Below, one piece after another: positions 45,515 to 54,678 of a DNA stretch of 64,000 nt. The notes under the pieces were generated by a model, which did not search any database, had not been told where the DNA came from, and saw nothing but the letters and a program-made list of their open reading frames with translations. This DNA comes from Synechococcales cyanobacterium GL140_1_metabinner_5_sub. Its GTDB lineage: Bacteria; Cyanobacteriota; Cyanobacteriia; Cyanobacteriales; Chamaesiphonaceae. How positions within the stretch are numbered: the first letter of the stretch is position 1; every line of letters begins with the position of its first letter. Where the stretch lies: the NCBI GenBank assembly GCA_025359065.1, contig JANYHM010000012.1:37701-101700 (forward strand). Direction: 5' to 3'. Position numbers and translations under genes: made by a program.

Positions 45515-45536
45515 ACAGTACATACTGTATATACAG
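45515..45536 (-). promoter_or_regulatory. Overlapping palindromes: probable operator of the RHH gene
   Basis: ACAGTA-CA-TACTGT (45515-45528) overlaps the perfect palindrome CTGTATATACAG (45525-45536). Both lie 8-29 bases upstream of the ATG at 45507. RHH dimers typically bind short palindromes of this kind in tandem, so binding here would block transcription or initiation. Confidence 0.65.
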
Positions 45537-45546
45537 GCTCTTCAGT

Positions 45547-45588
45547 GTAAAGCATTTTCTGTAGATACGCAACGTAAAGCACTTTCTT
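45547..45588. repeat. Two direct repeats upstream of the RHH operator
   Basis: GTAAAGCATTTTCTG (45547-45561) and GTAAAGCACTTTCTT (45574-45588) are spaced 27 bases start to start. They are near-identical and lie just beyond the palindromic operator. They may be binding sites or promoter duplications. Confidence 0.5.
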
Positions 45589-45637
45589 GATGGAGGTGCT
45601 CGATTCGCTCAATAGCCGAAGTCGCACTTCTGCTCTA

Positions 45638-47020
45638 TCAATTAGGGAAATTAGCCTTCACCACATCCACTAAATAATTAGTCCAATGAGTCACCAACTC
45701 TTGATCGCTGGCTTCCACCATCACCCGAATTAGCGGCTCAGTTCCCGAAGCCCGCACCAAAATTCTACCCCGATCGCCCATCGCCGCTTCAGCCTCGTCG
45801 ATCGCCGTACACAAAGGCACACAGCTCTGCCAATGCACCCGCTTATCTCGATCGTCTACCCGTACATTTTGCAAAATCTGCGGATAGGTGTTGAAGCTGT
45901 CATCTACCAGCTCCGCCAAAGACTTACCCGATTTCTGCACGATCGCCGCCACATGCAAAGCAGTCAACACCCCATCGCCACTGATACTATGCTGCGGTGA
46001 CAAAATATGCCCAGACTGCTCACCACCCATCTGTGCCCCCGTATTATCCATCTCAGCCTGTACATACTGATCGCCTACCGCCGTGCGAGTAAATTTACCA
46101 CCCACCTTCTCCCAAGCCCGCTCAAACCCCAAATTAGACATCACTGTGGTCACAATATGATTATCGGGCAACTGTTTCAGCTCCATCAGGTTCTTACCCC
46201 ACAGAAACATAATATAGTCCCCATCAATTCGTCGCCCCTGGTTATCTACCGCCAACATTCGATCGGCATCTCCATCAAAAGCAAAGCCAATCTGTGCCTG
46301 ATTCTTAACCACTTGAGCCTGTAGCTCTTCCATGTGAGTCGAACCACAGCCTACATTAATTCGATCGCCATCGGGTTCCCGGTGAATCGCAATCACCTCG
46401 GCATCCAGCGCCTTAAAAATCTCCTCGCCAGTTTGGGTCGCCGCTCCATAGGCCAAATCCAAAACCACCTTCATGCCTTTTAAGCTAGCGCCCTCGCCCA
46501 CCGACTCCACCACCGCTTCGATATACTGCTGCACCAGCTCTGGCAAGAAATAGTTTTTGCCCCAATTCTTAGGCTGACCCGGACGGGGCTTCTGACTACG
46601 CAGACCAGCTTCGATCTCTGCTTGGAGATCTTTAGACAACTTTTTGCCGTCGCTACCAAAGAACTTGATGCCATTATCTGCCGGAGGATTGTGGCTAGCC
46701 GAAATCATAATGCCACCGATCGCATCGCTAGTAGCCGTAATATGCGCCACTCCTGGAGTAGGGCAAAGCCCTAAATTCCACACTTCCACTCCAGCCGCCG
46801 TAATCCCTGCTGCCAGCGCACTGGCCAGCATATCGCTGGAGTTACGCGAATCTTGACCAATAATAATCGGAGCCGGAATAGGCTGCTGGGCGGTGAGAAT
46901 TATTGCTGCCCAATATCCAATCTGTAAGGCTAAATCAGCAGTGAGCAGTTCACCGACTTTACTGCGAATACCATCGGTACCAAACAGAGCAGTGGCGGGT
47001 AGAGGCGTAATGTAGGTCAT
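45638..47020 (-). CDS. glmM: Phosphoglucosamine mutase
   Basis: 460 residues from ATG 47020, giving [20 protein letters not shown], the normal length. The frame is open to 47095, but that extension ([14 protein letters not shown]) is not family-like. GlmM converts glucosamine-6-phosphate to glucosamine-1-phosphate on the way to UDP-GlcNAc. The phosphoserine is Ser109 in [20 protein letters not shown], the metal loop is FDGDADRM, the sugar loop GEQSGH and the phosphate loop [15 protein letters not shown]-GlcNAc feeds peptidoglycan and any Pel-like amino-sugar polymer. Confidence 0.95.
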   Translation of the reverse strand: MTYITPLPATALFGTDGIRSKVGELLTADLALQIGYWAAIILTAQQPIPAPIIIGQDSRNSSDMLASALAAGITAAGVEVWNLGLCPTPGVAHITATSDAIGGIMISASHNPPADNGIKFFGSDGKKLSKDLQAEIEAGLRSQKPRPGQPKNWGKNYFLPELVQQYIEAVVESVGEGASLKGMKVVLDLAYGAATQTGEEIFKALDAEVIAIHREPDGDRINVGCGSTHMEELQAQVVKNQAQIGFAFDGDADRMLAVDNQGRRIDGDYIMFLWGKNLMELKQLPDNHIVTTVMSNLGFERAWEKVGGKFTRTAVGDQYVQAEMDNTGAQMGGEQSGHILSPQHSISGDGVLTALHVAAIVQKSGKSLAELVDDSFNTYPQILQNVRVDDRDKRVHWQSCVPLCTAIDEAEAAMGDRGRILVRASGTEPLIRVMVEASDQELVTHWTNYLVDVVKANFPN

Positions 47021-47122
47021 GACTGAGTTTTTGAAGTGGCTTGCAGCACCGGCAATCGCAGCGCCACCATGGAGAATAGCATGTTCGTTGGTCAAGACCC
47101 AGATAAAATTTGGGAGAAATCC

Positions 47123-47151
47123 AAAAAAAAGCCAGCTATTTTTAGCTGACT
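47123..47151 (-). terminator. Intrinsic terminator of the petB-petD operon
   Basis: On the minus strand AGTCAGCTA (47151-47143), a four-base loop AAAA and TAGCTGGCT (47138-47130) form a nine-pair stem with one G-T wobble. It is followed directly by seven more T residues. It lies 24 bases after the petD stop. This is the clearest Rho-independent terminator in the window. Confidence 0.9.
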
Positions 47152-47174
47152 CAGTTAATTAGATTAGGTTCTAT

Positions 47175-47657
47175 TTAGAACAGGCCTAAAGTTAGGGACT
47201 TATCGATCGGCATAGCAGCACCGATTCCTAAATAAATAGTGAACACGGTACCAAACAAGAAGACAGCCATCGCCAAAGGACGACGGAAGGGGTTTTGAAA
47301 CTTGTTGACGTTTTCTACGAAAGGCACAATCAACAGACCCAAAGGAATACCAGCCATTGCAGCGATTCCTAACAGTTTGTTAGGCAACACCCGCAGCATT
47401 TGGAAGGCAGGCCACAGATACCACTCAGGCAAAATTTCCAAAGGAGTAGCAAAGGGGTTTGCTGGTTCGCCTTGCACCGCAGGATCCAAAACAGCTAAAG
47501 CTACACAGCAGCCGATCGCTCCAAAAATCACGATCGGGAACACGTACAGCAGGTCGTTAGGCCAAGCTGGCTCACCATAATAGTTGTGACCCATACCTTG
47601 GGCTAGCTTTGCCCGCAAACTAGGATCGGCTAGATCCGGTTTTTTGAGATTAGACAT
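47175..47657 (-). CDS. petD: Cytochrome b6-f complex subunit IV
   Basis: 160 residues, the standard length. It has three membrane helices. The quinol-site PEWY motif is at 77-80, and [19 protein letters not shown] and [14 protein letters not shown] follow. With cytochrome b6 it forms the quinol-oxidising core of the thylakoid b6f complex. It follows petB after 40 bases and ends at a strong terminator. Confidence 0.98.
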   Translation of the reverse strand: MSNLKKPDLADPSLRAKLAQGMGHNYYGEPAWPNDLLYVFPIVIFGAIGCCVALAVLDPAVQGEPANPFATPLEILPEWYLWPAFQMLRVLPNKLLGIAAMAGIPLGLLIVPFVENVNKFQNPFRRPLAMAVFLFGTVFTIYLGIGAAMPIDKSLTLGLF

Positions 47658-47697
47658 AAGGTTTATTTGCTCTTGATTTTTTTAAATTAAGCAGTGC

Positions 47698-48366
47698 TTA
47701 CAAAGGACCACTGATGCCTTGCTTGCGAATCATGAGGAAGTGCAACAGCATGAATACAGCAATGAACCAAGGCAATACAAAAGTATGCAGGCTGTAGTAG
47801 CGAGTCAGAGTTGCTTGGCCTACGCTAGAACCACCACGAAGTAAGTCGGCCATGGCCACGCCTACAACTGGAATAGCTTCAGGAACACCAGATACAATTT
47901 TCACCGCCCAGTAACCAATCTGGTCCCAAGGTAGTGAGTAACCAGTAACACCAAAGCTGACAGTGATCACAGCCAAGATTACGCCGGTAATCCAAGTCAA
48001 CTCACGGGGCTTTTTAAAGCCACCAGTTAAGTACACCCGGAATGTGTGCAATATCATCATCAAGACCATCATGCTGGCACTCCAGCGGTGGATAGAACGC
48101 AGTAACCAACCGAAGTTGACCTGGGTCATGATGTATTGTACCGAGCTGAATGCTTCTGCGACAGTAGGACTGTAATAAAAAGTCATGGCGAAGCCGGTGG
48201 CAAACTGGATGACGAAGCATACCAGGGTGATACCGCCTAAGCAGTAGAAAATGTTGACGTGTGGCGGAACGTACTTGCTAGCAATGTCATCAGAGATGGC
48301 TTGCACTTCCAAGCGTTCATTAAACCATTGGTAGGTTTTACTGCCAGTAACCTGCTTGGTGAACAT
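47698..48366 (-). CDS. petB: Cytochrome b6
   Basis: 222 residues with four helices. The bis-histidine haem ligands are His93/His107 ([16 protein letters not shown]) and His194/His209 ([18 protein letters not shown]). Cys42 in YCLGG carries the extra haem c. Compared with the common 215-residue form the positions are shifted by seven, because the annotated N-terminus ([15 protein letters not shown]) is the longer type. It is the first gene of the petBD operon. Confidence 0.98.
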   Translation of the reverse strand: MFTKQVTGSKTYQWFNERLEVQAISDDIASKYVPPHVNIFYCLGGITLVCFVIQFATGFAMTFYYSPTVAEAFSSVQYIMTQVNFGWLLRSIHRWSASMMVLMMILHTFRVYLTGGFKKPRELTWITGVILAVITVSFGVTGYSLPWDQIGYWAVKIVSGVPEAIPVVGVAMADLLRGGSSVGQATLTRYYSLHTFVLPWFIAVFMLLHFLMIRKQGISGPL

Positions 48367-48396
48367 GAAGTGATTAGTTTTTTATGAGTTGGATCA

Positions 48397-48402
48397 ATTA
48401 TA
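48397..48402 (-). promoter_or_regulatory. Possible -10 box of petBD
   Basis: TATAAT on the minus strand lies 31-36 bases upstream of the petB ATG, a suitable place for a -10 element with a leader of about 24 bases. No convincing -35 hexamer is found 16-18 bases further up. Confidence 0.4.
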
Positions 48403-48603
48403 TAGCCAACAGCGAAAACCACTGTAAGGCGTTAATGATGACAGGGGACTGAAGATGCAGCGACAGCAAGCCTCACGGCTTCGATCTAGGCGCTATTGGT
48501 CTAAAACAGAGAGTCGTAGCGACCTGAAGTGATAGCTTGTTCTAATGTACCCAATCCAAATTTAACACTTTTTCAAATTCGAGTCATCGTTGATTCCATG
48601 TCA

Positions 48604-48630
48604 AAGTGCAACTTTTCAAAGGTCGCACTT
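48604..48630 (-). terminator. Hairpin after the TIGR03960-type gene
   Basis: AAGTGCAAC (48604-48612) pairs with GTCGCACTT (48622-48630) with one mismatch and a nine-base loop, 15 bases beyond the stop at 48645. There is no U tract. Its right arm contains the GTCGCACTTCT unit also found near 43928-43942 and 45618-45631. Confidence 0.45.
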
Positions 48631-48644
48631 CTGGTTAATATTGC

Positions 48645-51200
48645 CTAAGCTTCACAAATTAACCGCAGACGCACCACACTACTTAATTCCAGTGATGTCT
48701 CGGCCATCTGTGACAGCATAAACATCATCTGGTCAGGGCGCAGCATCGTACCGTCATTGCGACAGCTTCCAATGTACCGAATCTCAGCAGCTTGGGCTTC
48801 AGCATTCAACAGCTCCAACTCAAACAGCCGCTCTCGCAGATTTACTTCGCGCTCCTTGCCAGACTTAGTAGTTTGGGTCTGCATGATTTCGGTGGCGGTC
48901 AAAACTGCGCCGATCGACCTTAACCACTCAACCTCAGCTTCGGCTTGAATTTTGAGGCGATACTCAGCTTGCTCTAGCACCTGAGTCGCCACCGGCTGAG
49001 AGAGAGGCATTTCCACGATCGAGTAAATCGGCAAATCAGCATTCAACTGCGCCGTTAACCGCTGCTGAAACTCATTAAGCTCCATTTTTTCACGCAGCTC
49101 AAACTCAATGATCTCACCATAGCTGGTGTAACCCAGCGACAGAGCATTGGCAGCCATGATCCGAGGAGCCGGATGAAAGCCACCCGAAAAAGCGATCGGC
49201 AACGCTGCACGACGCACCGCCCGATCGAACAGCCGCATCAAGTCCAAATGTCCCACCAAACGCATATCTCCCAGCTTGCCAAAAGTCAGACGTAACCGCT
49301 GGACTTTGGTAGTATCCACCTGAAAATGTCCCAAAAAATCTGGAATCGGCGGCGCTGATACCACTACATTGTGACCAAAATCGGTGCCGCAAACTCCACA
49401 ATGACTACAGCCTTCAAAGGAACAATCAGGAACGATCGCCTCTTCCAAGGCCCGTTTCAGATCTTCTTGCAGCCACTGTTTAGATACCCCAGAATCCAAA
49501 TGATCCCAAGGCAGCGGTGCATTCAAGATATCAGGATTTTCCACACCCCACTCACCGCTATCCACCTGGCGGTATTTACCGCTCAGACCCGCCGCCTTAA
49601 TAGACTGTTGCCAAGCGCTAAAAGCTCGATCTAAGCTTTCCCACCAAGAATCCATGCCTGCACCCAGTTCCCAGGCTTGGCGAATTACGGCAGCTAAAGA
49701 TCGATCGCCTCGTCCCACAAAGTCTTCCATCGCCGAAATGCGCACGTCGGTGTAATTGACTTTTAAACCTCGGCATTGATTTAGCTCATTGCGCAATAAA
49801 GCCTGCTTGCGCTTGAATTCTGTAGTGGAAACCGAGTGCCACTGAAACGGGGTATGGGGCTTGGGCGTAAAGTTCGAGATGGTTAAATTGAAATTCATCC
49901 CCTTGCGCTTTTGTCCCTGACATTCTCGTTGCAACCAGCGCACGGTATCGGCAATGCCAATCACGTCCTCGTCGGTTTCACCAGGTAAACCAATCATAAA
50001 ATAGAGCTTGACTTTGTTCCAGCCCTGTTCCCAAGCGGTTTTAATCCCTCGCAGCAGCTCTTCGTTAGTCAAACCCTTATTGATAATGTCTCTGAGTCGC
50101 TGAGTCCCGGCTTCTGGTGCAAAGGTCAAGCTGCCCTGGCGCATACCGCCCACAATATGAGCAATGTTTTCATCAAATCGATCGACCCTCTGACTAGGCA
50201 ATGACAAGGTAATATTTTCATCTTTCAAGCGATTCTTGATTTCTACGCCCACCGCTGGCAGTGCCAAATAATCGGAACAGCTCAAAGATAACAGCGAGAA
50301 TTCATCATAACCAGTAGATCTCATCCCTTTTTCGATCGCCTCCACCACTGCTTCTGGCTCTACATCTCGCGCTGGTCTGGTAAGCATCCCCGGCTGACAA
50401 AACCGACAGCCCCGAGTGCAGCCTCGGCGAATTTCGACTACTAATCGATCGTGGACAGTTTCGATAAAAGGCACAATGCCGATCGAGTAAGCCGGAATTG
50501 GTGTGGCTACCCGCCGCAAAATTAGCTTGGGCACATCAGAACGACTCGGCACCACCAAGCCATCAGGCTGCTGGTGATAAAACTGCGGCACGTAGACTCC
50601 CGGAATTTGGGCGAGGTCTAGCAGTAGCTCTTCTCGACTCAAACCAGCCAACTTACCTTCTTCTAGTACCAAACCCATTTCTGGCAAAAGCTCCTCACCA
50701 TCGCCCATCACCATCAAGTCAAAAAAGTCGGCGTAGGGTTCGGGGTTAGATGTCGCCGTCTGGCCACCAGCAAAAATCAACGGATATTCGCCAGACTGAC
50801 GTTCTGCCCAGGTCAAGGGGATTTTGGCCAAGTCCAGCATTTCTAAAATATTGGTTGCGCCCAGCTCATAGCTGAGACTGAAGCCCAAAATATCAAAGTC
50901 TGTGAGAGGACGACGAGATTCTAGAGCAAACAGAGGAGTATTGGTTGCTCGCAGCTTGGCCGAGAATTCTGGGGCAGGGAGATATGCTCGATCGCACAAT
51001 TGACGAGGCTGGACGTTGATGATGCTGTAGAGAATGATATGACCAAGGTTAGAAGACCCCACTTCGTAGACTTCTGGATAGGTCAAAGCCCAGCGAATAG
51101 TGGTGCTATCCCAATTTTTATGCACGGCTCCACGCTCGTTGCCAAGATAACGAGCAGGCTTGTTTATTTCGGGGGTCAACAAAGAGTCGATCGCAATCAT
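48645..51200 (-). CDS. Radical SAM protein of the TIGR03960 type with C-terminal DUF2344
   Basis: 851 residues. The N-terminal part (YLGNERGAVHKNW, LTYPEVYEVGSSNLGHIILY) is the cobalamin-binding-like domain. The radical SAM core has the three cluster Cys in CTRGCRFCQPGM near 263-270. The C-terminal 210 residues (QRLRLTFGKLGDMRLVGHLD, RRAALPIAFSGGFHPAPRI) are the DUF2344 domain that is separate in many bacteria and fused here. In other genomes the family is near rng or ribosomal genes. The reaction is unknown, with RNA or protein modification suggested. A four-Cys zinc-like patch (CSFEGCSHCGVCGTDFGH) separates the domains. Confidence 0.88.
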   Translation of the reverse strand: MIAIDSLLTPEINKPARYLGNERGAVHKNWDSTTIRWALTYPEVYEVGSSNLGHIILYSIINVQPRQLCDRAYLPAPEFSAKLRATNTPLFALESRRPLTDFDILGFSLSYELGATNILEMLDLAKIPLTWAERQSGEYPLIFAGGQTATSNPEPYADFFDLMVMGDGEELLPEMGLVLEEGKLAGLSREELLLDLAQIPGVYVPQFYHQQPDGLVVPSRSDVPKLILRRVATPIPAYSIGIVPFIETVHDRLVVEIRRGCTRGCRFCQPGMLTRPARDVEPEAVVEAIEKGMRSTGYDEFSLLSLSCSDYLALPAVGVEIKNRLKDENITLSLPSQRVDRFDENIAHIVGGMRQGSLTFAPEAGTQRLRDIINKGLTNEELLRGIKTAWEQGWNKVKLYFMIGLPGETDEDVIGIADTVRWLQRECQGQKRKGMNFNLTISNFTPKPHTPFQWHSVSTTEFKRKQALLRNELNQCRGLKVNYTDVRISAMEDFVGRGDRSLAAVIRQAWELGAGMDSWWESLDRAFSAWQQSIKAAGLSGKYRQVDSGEWGVENPDILNAPLPWDHLDSGVSKQWLQEDLKRALEEAIVPDCSFEGCSHCGVCGTDFGHNVVVSAPPIPDFLGHFQVDTTKVQRLRLTFGKLGDMRLVGHLDLMRLFDRAVRRAALPIAFSGGFHPAPRIMAANALSLGYTSYGEIIEFELREKMELNEFQQRLTAQLNADLPIYSIVEMPLSQPVATQVLEQAEYRLKIQAEAEVEWLRSIGAVLTATEIMQTQTTKSGKEREVNLRERLFELELLNAEAQAAEIRYIGSCRNDGTMLRPDQMMFMLSQMAETSLELSSVVRLRLICEA

Positions 51201-51375
51201 GAGAATTCATCCTCCACAGCGGCACTCCCTATAGTAACGCAAGGGTGAATTTCACGATCTGTGAGCTTGAGTCACCAATTCCTTAGCTTACCAATGCTCC
51301 TAGCTTGTAAATAAAACTAGTATTTCTGTAAAAATAAGGGGCAGGCGTGACTTGCCTACCCTCTCGAAAACGGCT

Positions 51376-51573
51376 TTAAGAAATAAATAAGGTGCAATAA
51401 GTCTCGTTGTTAGCAAATCCTTTGCCAATCAGCTTGACTGGTTTAAAGGTTTCACCACCATCAGAAGAAACCATTACAGTGAGTTCTTGATCTTCAAAAG
51501 TTTGAAGTTCTTTGATTACCTGACTAATGCTTTTACTGTTAGCACCCCATTGATTATCAGATTCTTCTTTCAT
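51376..51573 (-). CDS. Putative immunity protein paired with the toxin remnant
   Basis: 65 residues: MKEESDNQWGANSKSISQV, then IKELQTFEDQELTVMVSSDG, then GETFKPVKLIGKGFANNETY. A small alpha/beta protein. Genes with the phrase SSDGGETFKPV-LIGK sit next to polymorphic-toxin tips in my memory of such loci, so I call it an immunity candidate. The start at 51573 has an excellent ribosome site (AGGAGA at 51588-51583, nine bases upstream), which lies inside the end of the toxin frame. It begins five bases after the toxin stop, the classical toxin-immunity order. Confidence 0.55.
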   Translation of the reverse strand: MKEESDNQWGANSKSISQVIKELQTFEDQELTVMVSSDGGETFKPVKLIGKGFANNETYCTLFIS

Positions 51574-51578
51574 TTTAT

Positions 51579-51803
51579 TTAGTCTCCTACACGTACTGTT
51601 AAATCTTCATTGTAAGTCCCCAACCTTGTGGTCTTATTTGCAAGGTTAGCCACTGAACTTGCACCTTTCCATGCACCACCATTATGACTATCTACATCCG
51701 GGCTGATATGTGTTAAACCTTTTACCTTTGCAATAACCAAATCGTCGATATCTTGGCCAGAAGGTTTGAAGATATTCGAGAAAATAAGACCTACTACACT
51801 CAA
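51579..51803 (-). pseudogene. Orphan C-terminal tip of a polymorphic toxin (5' part missing)
   Basis: The frame encodes GLTHISPDVDSHNGGAWKGA followed by TTRLGTYNEDLTVRVGD, which resembles the C-terminal toxin domain of contact-dependent or Rhs/haemagglutinin-type polymorphic toxins (the Novel toxin 21 kind, from memory). There is no ATG. The frame opens after a TAG only a few codons upstream of a TTG at 51803, and no signal, repeats or delivery domain precedes it. I therefore read it as a remnant or orphan cassette. It is followed by its probable immunity gene. Confidence 0.55.
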
Positions 51804-52001
51804 CTTGTTGCCGATGGTCTAGAGTTAGCCGCAGCAGCTAATCGAACCGCAGCGGCGGCAATGAAGCTATCTGCTAATACCTCCCGAAACCTCGATCGAC
51901 TGGAGCAAGACATCACTGAGCTAAAACAAATTGTAGGAATTGTGATCGACGATAGCCGAGCCGATCGCACCAGAATCAGAAACCTCGAAGAGCCAAATTG
52001 A
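51753..52001 (+). pseudogene. Coiled-coil reading frame, probably truncated at its 5' end
   Basis: The frame reads VADGLELAAAANRTAAAAMK, then SANTSRNLDRLEQDITELKQ, then IVGIVIDDSRADRTRIRNLE. It looks like the small coiled-coil proteins common in cyanobacteria. There is no ATG, only a TTG at 51753. Its first 50 bases lie antisense to the toxin remnant, so the original N-terminus seems lost. The junction falls between about 51740 and 51790. It may still be expressed from a non-ATG start. Confidence 0.5.
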
Positions 52002-52076
52002 TATTTCCATTGGCTTGCATCCAGCACAACCAACAGGTAGAATGAAGGACTGTGCTCAAACACCCTAGTAGAAATT

Positions 52077-52253
52077 ATGGCAGCTCCTAAGAAGAAAACC
52101 TCTAAATCAAAGCGTGACAGTCGTAAGGCCACCTGGGTACGCAAAGCTGCTGTGCAAGCAGAACGCGCCCTGTCTTTAGGCAAAGCAGTATTGAGTGGCA
52201 AGTCCACTAGCTTCATCTATATCGCTAAAACAGACAAAGAAGACGAAGAATAA
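52077..52253 (+). CDS. rpmF: 50S ribosomal protein L32
   Basis: 58 residues. The protein opens [20 protein letters not shown] and continues [18 protein letters not shown] to an acidic end (KTDKEDEE). This is the typical cyanobacterial L32: a short basic N-terminus and a following ALSLGK motif, here without the four zinc cysteines found in some bacteria. It is a short gene that is easy to miss. Only a weak ribosome site (TAGAAA) precedes the ATG. It converges with the lipoprotein gene, 66 bases from its stop. Confidence 0.93.
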   Translation: MAAPKKKTSKSKRDSRKATWVRKAAVQAERALSLGKAVLSGKSTSFIYIAKTDKEDEE

Positions 52254-52319
52254 CCATTGGCAGCAATGCCTTGGTTTCTGGCCTGCTTCGCTTGCACCGC
52301 AGGTGATCGGAGAAGCGGG

Positions 52320-53021
52320 CTATTTTGGCATATTGGGTCTGGCTACGATCGGCATAGGACTAGTTGAAACAGTGGCTGTTTTGACCGGTGAAACCACTCG
52401 GGTTTTATCAATTGCTTCTTGCAAACCTGGATGATCGATTTGGGGTCTGAGCAAGTCCATGGCTATCCCAGGAACTTGTGAGTCGCTCACATAGTATTCT
52501 GTTATCTTGTTTTTCTTCACCCGCACCTGCCAAGGGGAGTTTTTCTCTCCTTGAGAGCGAGAACTAAATACTACTTCCCGATCGGGCGCTTTGATGCGAA
52601 TTATCACCCGAGGAAAATCATCCCGGCGCACCATCTTGGGCTTGTATTTTTTAGACACCACCAATGGTGCTGTGGCCAACTTATCTAAAAAACTCTGAGT
52701 CAGATCTGCTGGCACCACAATCTTTTTGCTGTACTGCTGATGAATGTTGTAGCCGCCATAGCCGCCGATCGCAAAATGACCATCGCCAGCTAAAGCGGTA
52801 TTTTCTAGCTTAAAGCGATAATGACGAACGATCGGGGTGATATCGGAATAGCCATTCCAATCATTTTCAATCTCTACACTCGTAGCATTGGTGAGGCTTC
52901 CTACCAGCCCACCGGGCTGGCCTTCTGGTGGGTGATTGCTGTTAATTTTCACTGCAATGCCAGACAGATTACAGCCTGACAACAACAAGGGAAGTAAAAA
53001 AATGACAAGAATTTTCGGCAT
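52320..53021 (-). CDS. Lipoprotein of unknown function
   Basis: 233 residues from ATG 53021: MPKILVIFLLPLLLSGCNLS, a textbook lipoprotein signal with lipobox LSGC, so Cys17 is lipidated. The frame open to 53051 adds ten residues with a Cys and is less likely. The mature part is beta-rich, with TPIVRHYRFKLENTALAGDG, KKIVVPADLTQSFLDKLATA and RVIIRIKAPDREVVFSSRSQ. No family is recognised. It is the last of three minus-strand genes after the MBOAT/DUF1574 pair, 109 bases downstream, and may belong to the same envelope function. Confidence 0.7.
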   Translation of the reverse strand: MPKILVIFLLPLLLSGCNLSGIAVKINSNHPPEGQPGGLVGSLTNATSVEIENDWNGYSDITPIVRHYRFKLENTALAGDGHFAIGGYGGYNIHQQYSKKIVVPADLTQSFLDKLATAPLVVSKKYKPKMVRRDDFPRVIIRIKAPDREVVFSSRSQGEKNSPWQVRVKKNKITEYYVSDSQVPGIAMDLLRPQIDHPGLQEAIDKTRVVSPVKTATVSTSPMPIVARPNMPK

Positions 53022-53130
53022 AGACGAGCAAATGTCAGCAACTGTTCCCATCTTAACTTCCTACGGTGATTCAGGCCATCTTCTAGTACCGGCGAAATTT
53101 TGCCAATTCCACTGAATTTATTGACCTAGA

Positions 53131-54678
53131 TTAGAAATCAAAATAAATGTAAGGAGAACCCTGACCGGGCAACACTAACATCCATACCAAATAAAACGCC
53201 ACCGGAATCAAAAATAACTTTACACCCCAACCCAGCTCTAGTTTAAGCACTCGCCGCCAATAATAGATACCGCCTGTTACCAAACTCACAGCCAGCAAAC
53301 AAGCCAAAATTTGGCCATTATCTAGCTTTACGCCCGCCTCGATCAACTTACTGGCAAACTGAGCATCAGCAGGCTTGCCCCACAGATTTTGCAATACCAA
53401 CGTTGAGTTCGCCAGTTTGGGTAGCCGGAAGAATAGCCAAGCCATAAACACAAAGGGCTGAGTTAGCAACCAACCCAAGAACTGGCCCGATCGACTTGCC
53501 CAGAAAGCCTGCGCCGCCAGATTTTTAGCGGAGAAATGGGCTGTCAATCGATGGATCACCAAGGCTAAGCCATGCACAATTCCCCACACCAAAAAGCCCC
53601 AGTCGGCACCGTGCCAAATGCCAGCGATTACCATAATGGCCAGCAGGTTTAAACAAGTGCGCTTTAGCCCCTCATGAGAACCACCCAAGGGGAAATAGAT
53701 ATAGTGACGCAACCAATCACCCAAGGTAATATGCCAGCGCCGCCAAAAATCGGCAATGTTAGTGCTGAAATAAGGGAAATTAAAGTTCTCGGGCAGCTTA
53801 ATGCCAAAAAACAGCGAAGTGCCTCGGGCAATATCTACATAGCCGCTGAAATCAAAATAGAGCTGCCAGCCATAGGCAAACAGCGCCAGCCATAAATCGA
53901 TGCTGCCCGCTCGTTCTAAGTTGCTAGGATCCCAGACCAGGTTAACATAAGTTCCTAAACCATCGGCAATCCAAGTTTTTTTTACTGCCCCACAGGCGAT
54001 CGACCACACTCCTTCTGCAATGATTTCGATCGTGGGAAATTTCAGGGCATTGAGCTGGGGTGAAAACTCGTGATAGTGGGTGATTGGCCCAGAGATCAAT
54101 TTAGGAAAGAAAGCCTTATAAGCCGCATATTTCAGCAGATTTCCGGTAGCTGGACTGCCTTTGTAAACATCTACCAGGTAGGCGATCGATTCAAAAGTCA
54201 GAAAAGAAATGCCCAACGGCGGCAAAATATTACTGCGATACCAAAGAGCCGCGCCCTCCAATGCCGGAAAACCCAGACCTGCAAAGGTGGTCAGTAAAAA
54301 TGGAATGTACTTAGAACCCAGCAACAGCAGCACATTAAAGGCAATTCCTAAAATCACCACCCGCTTGCGCTCGGCCTTGTTTCGGGGTAAAAAAGGCAGC
54401 TCACCAGGCTCCCGCAAATTGTTGCGCGCCGATCGATATTCAATAATCTGGCTTTCTAGCAGCAGCTTACCAATCCAAAAATTCACAAAAATAATCGTTC
54501 CTAACAAGCTCAGATTGAGCAGCAACAGTAAAGGCGGGCGATCTTTATAAAACAGGGCATAGAACAGCAAGCTAGAGATTACGATCGTCCATAGCTTACT
54601 CTGCTGGCCATCGGTACGCCAGTAAAAAAACAAGGTGCCCGCTAAAAATAGGGCGTAGAGCAGCGAAATAAAGTTCAT
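53131..54678 (-). CDS. MBOAT-family O-acyltransferase (AlgI-like)
   Basis: 515 residues with about eleven membrane helices. Family motifs are FLTFESIAYLVDVYKG, FFPKLISGPITHY, YFDFSGYVDIARG and FWRRWHITLGDWLRHYIYFP (in part). The catalytic His is in GIWHGADWGF. AlgI-type proteins move acetyl groups across the membrane for O-acetylation of exopolysaccharides, using a periplasmic SGNH partner. Its start overlaps the stop of the DUF1574 gene as ATGA, so the two are translationally coupled. The polysaccharide acceptor is unknown. Confidence 0.92.
   Translation of the reverse strand: MNFISLLYALFLAGTLFFYWRTDGQQSKLWTIVISSLLFYALFYKDRPPLLLLLNLSLLGTIIFVNFWIGKLLLESQIIEYRSARNNLREPGELPFLPRNKAERKRVVILGIAFNVLLLLGSKYIPFLLTTFAGLGFPALEGAALWYRSNILPPLGISFLTFESIAYLVDVYKGSPATGNLLKYAAYKAFFPKLISGPITHYHEFSPQLNALKFPTIEIIAEGVWSIACGAVKKTWIADGLGTYVNLVWDPSNLERAGSIDLWLALFAYGWQLYFDFSGYVDIARGTSLFFGIKLPENFNFPYFSTNIADFWRRWHITLGDWLRHYIYFPLGGSHEGLKRTCLNLLAIMVIAGIWHGADWGFLVWGIVHGLALVIHRLTAHFSAKNLAAQAFWASRSGQFLGWLLTQPFVFMAWLFFRLPKLANSTLVLQNLWGKPADAQFASKLIEAGVKLDNGQILACLLAVSLVTGGIYYWRRVLKLELGWGVKLFLIPVAFYLVWMLVLPGQGSPYIYFDF

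Noticed and set aside
45508..45627. N-terminal extension of the RHH gene by 40 codons
   Set aside because: It would be translated through the palindromic operator, and the extra residues do not resemble RHH proteins. The ATG at 45507 gives the normal N-terminus.
52195..52434. 79-codon plus-strand frame overlapping the end of rpmF
   Set aside because: It is out of frame with rpmF, which is the true gene here, and continues antisense to the lipoprotein gene. No homology seen.
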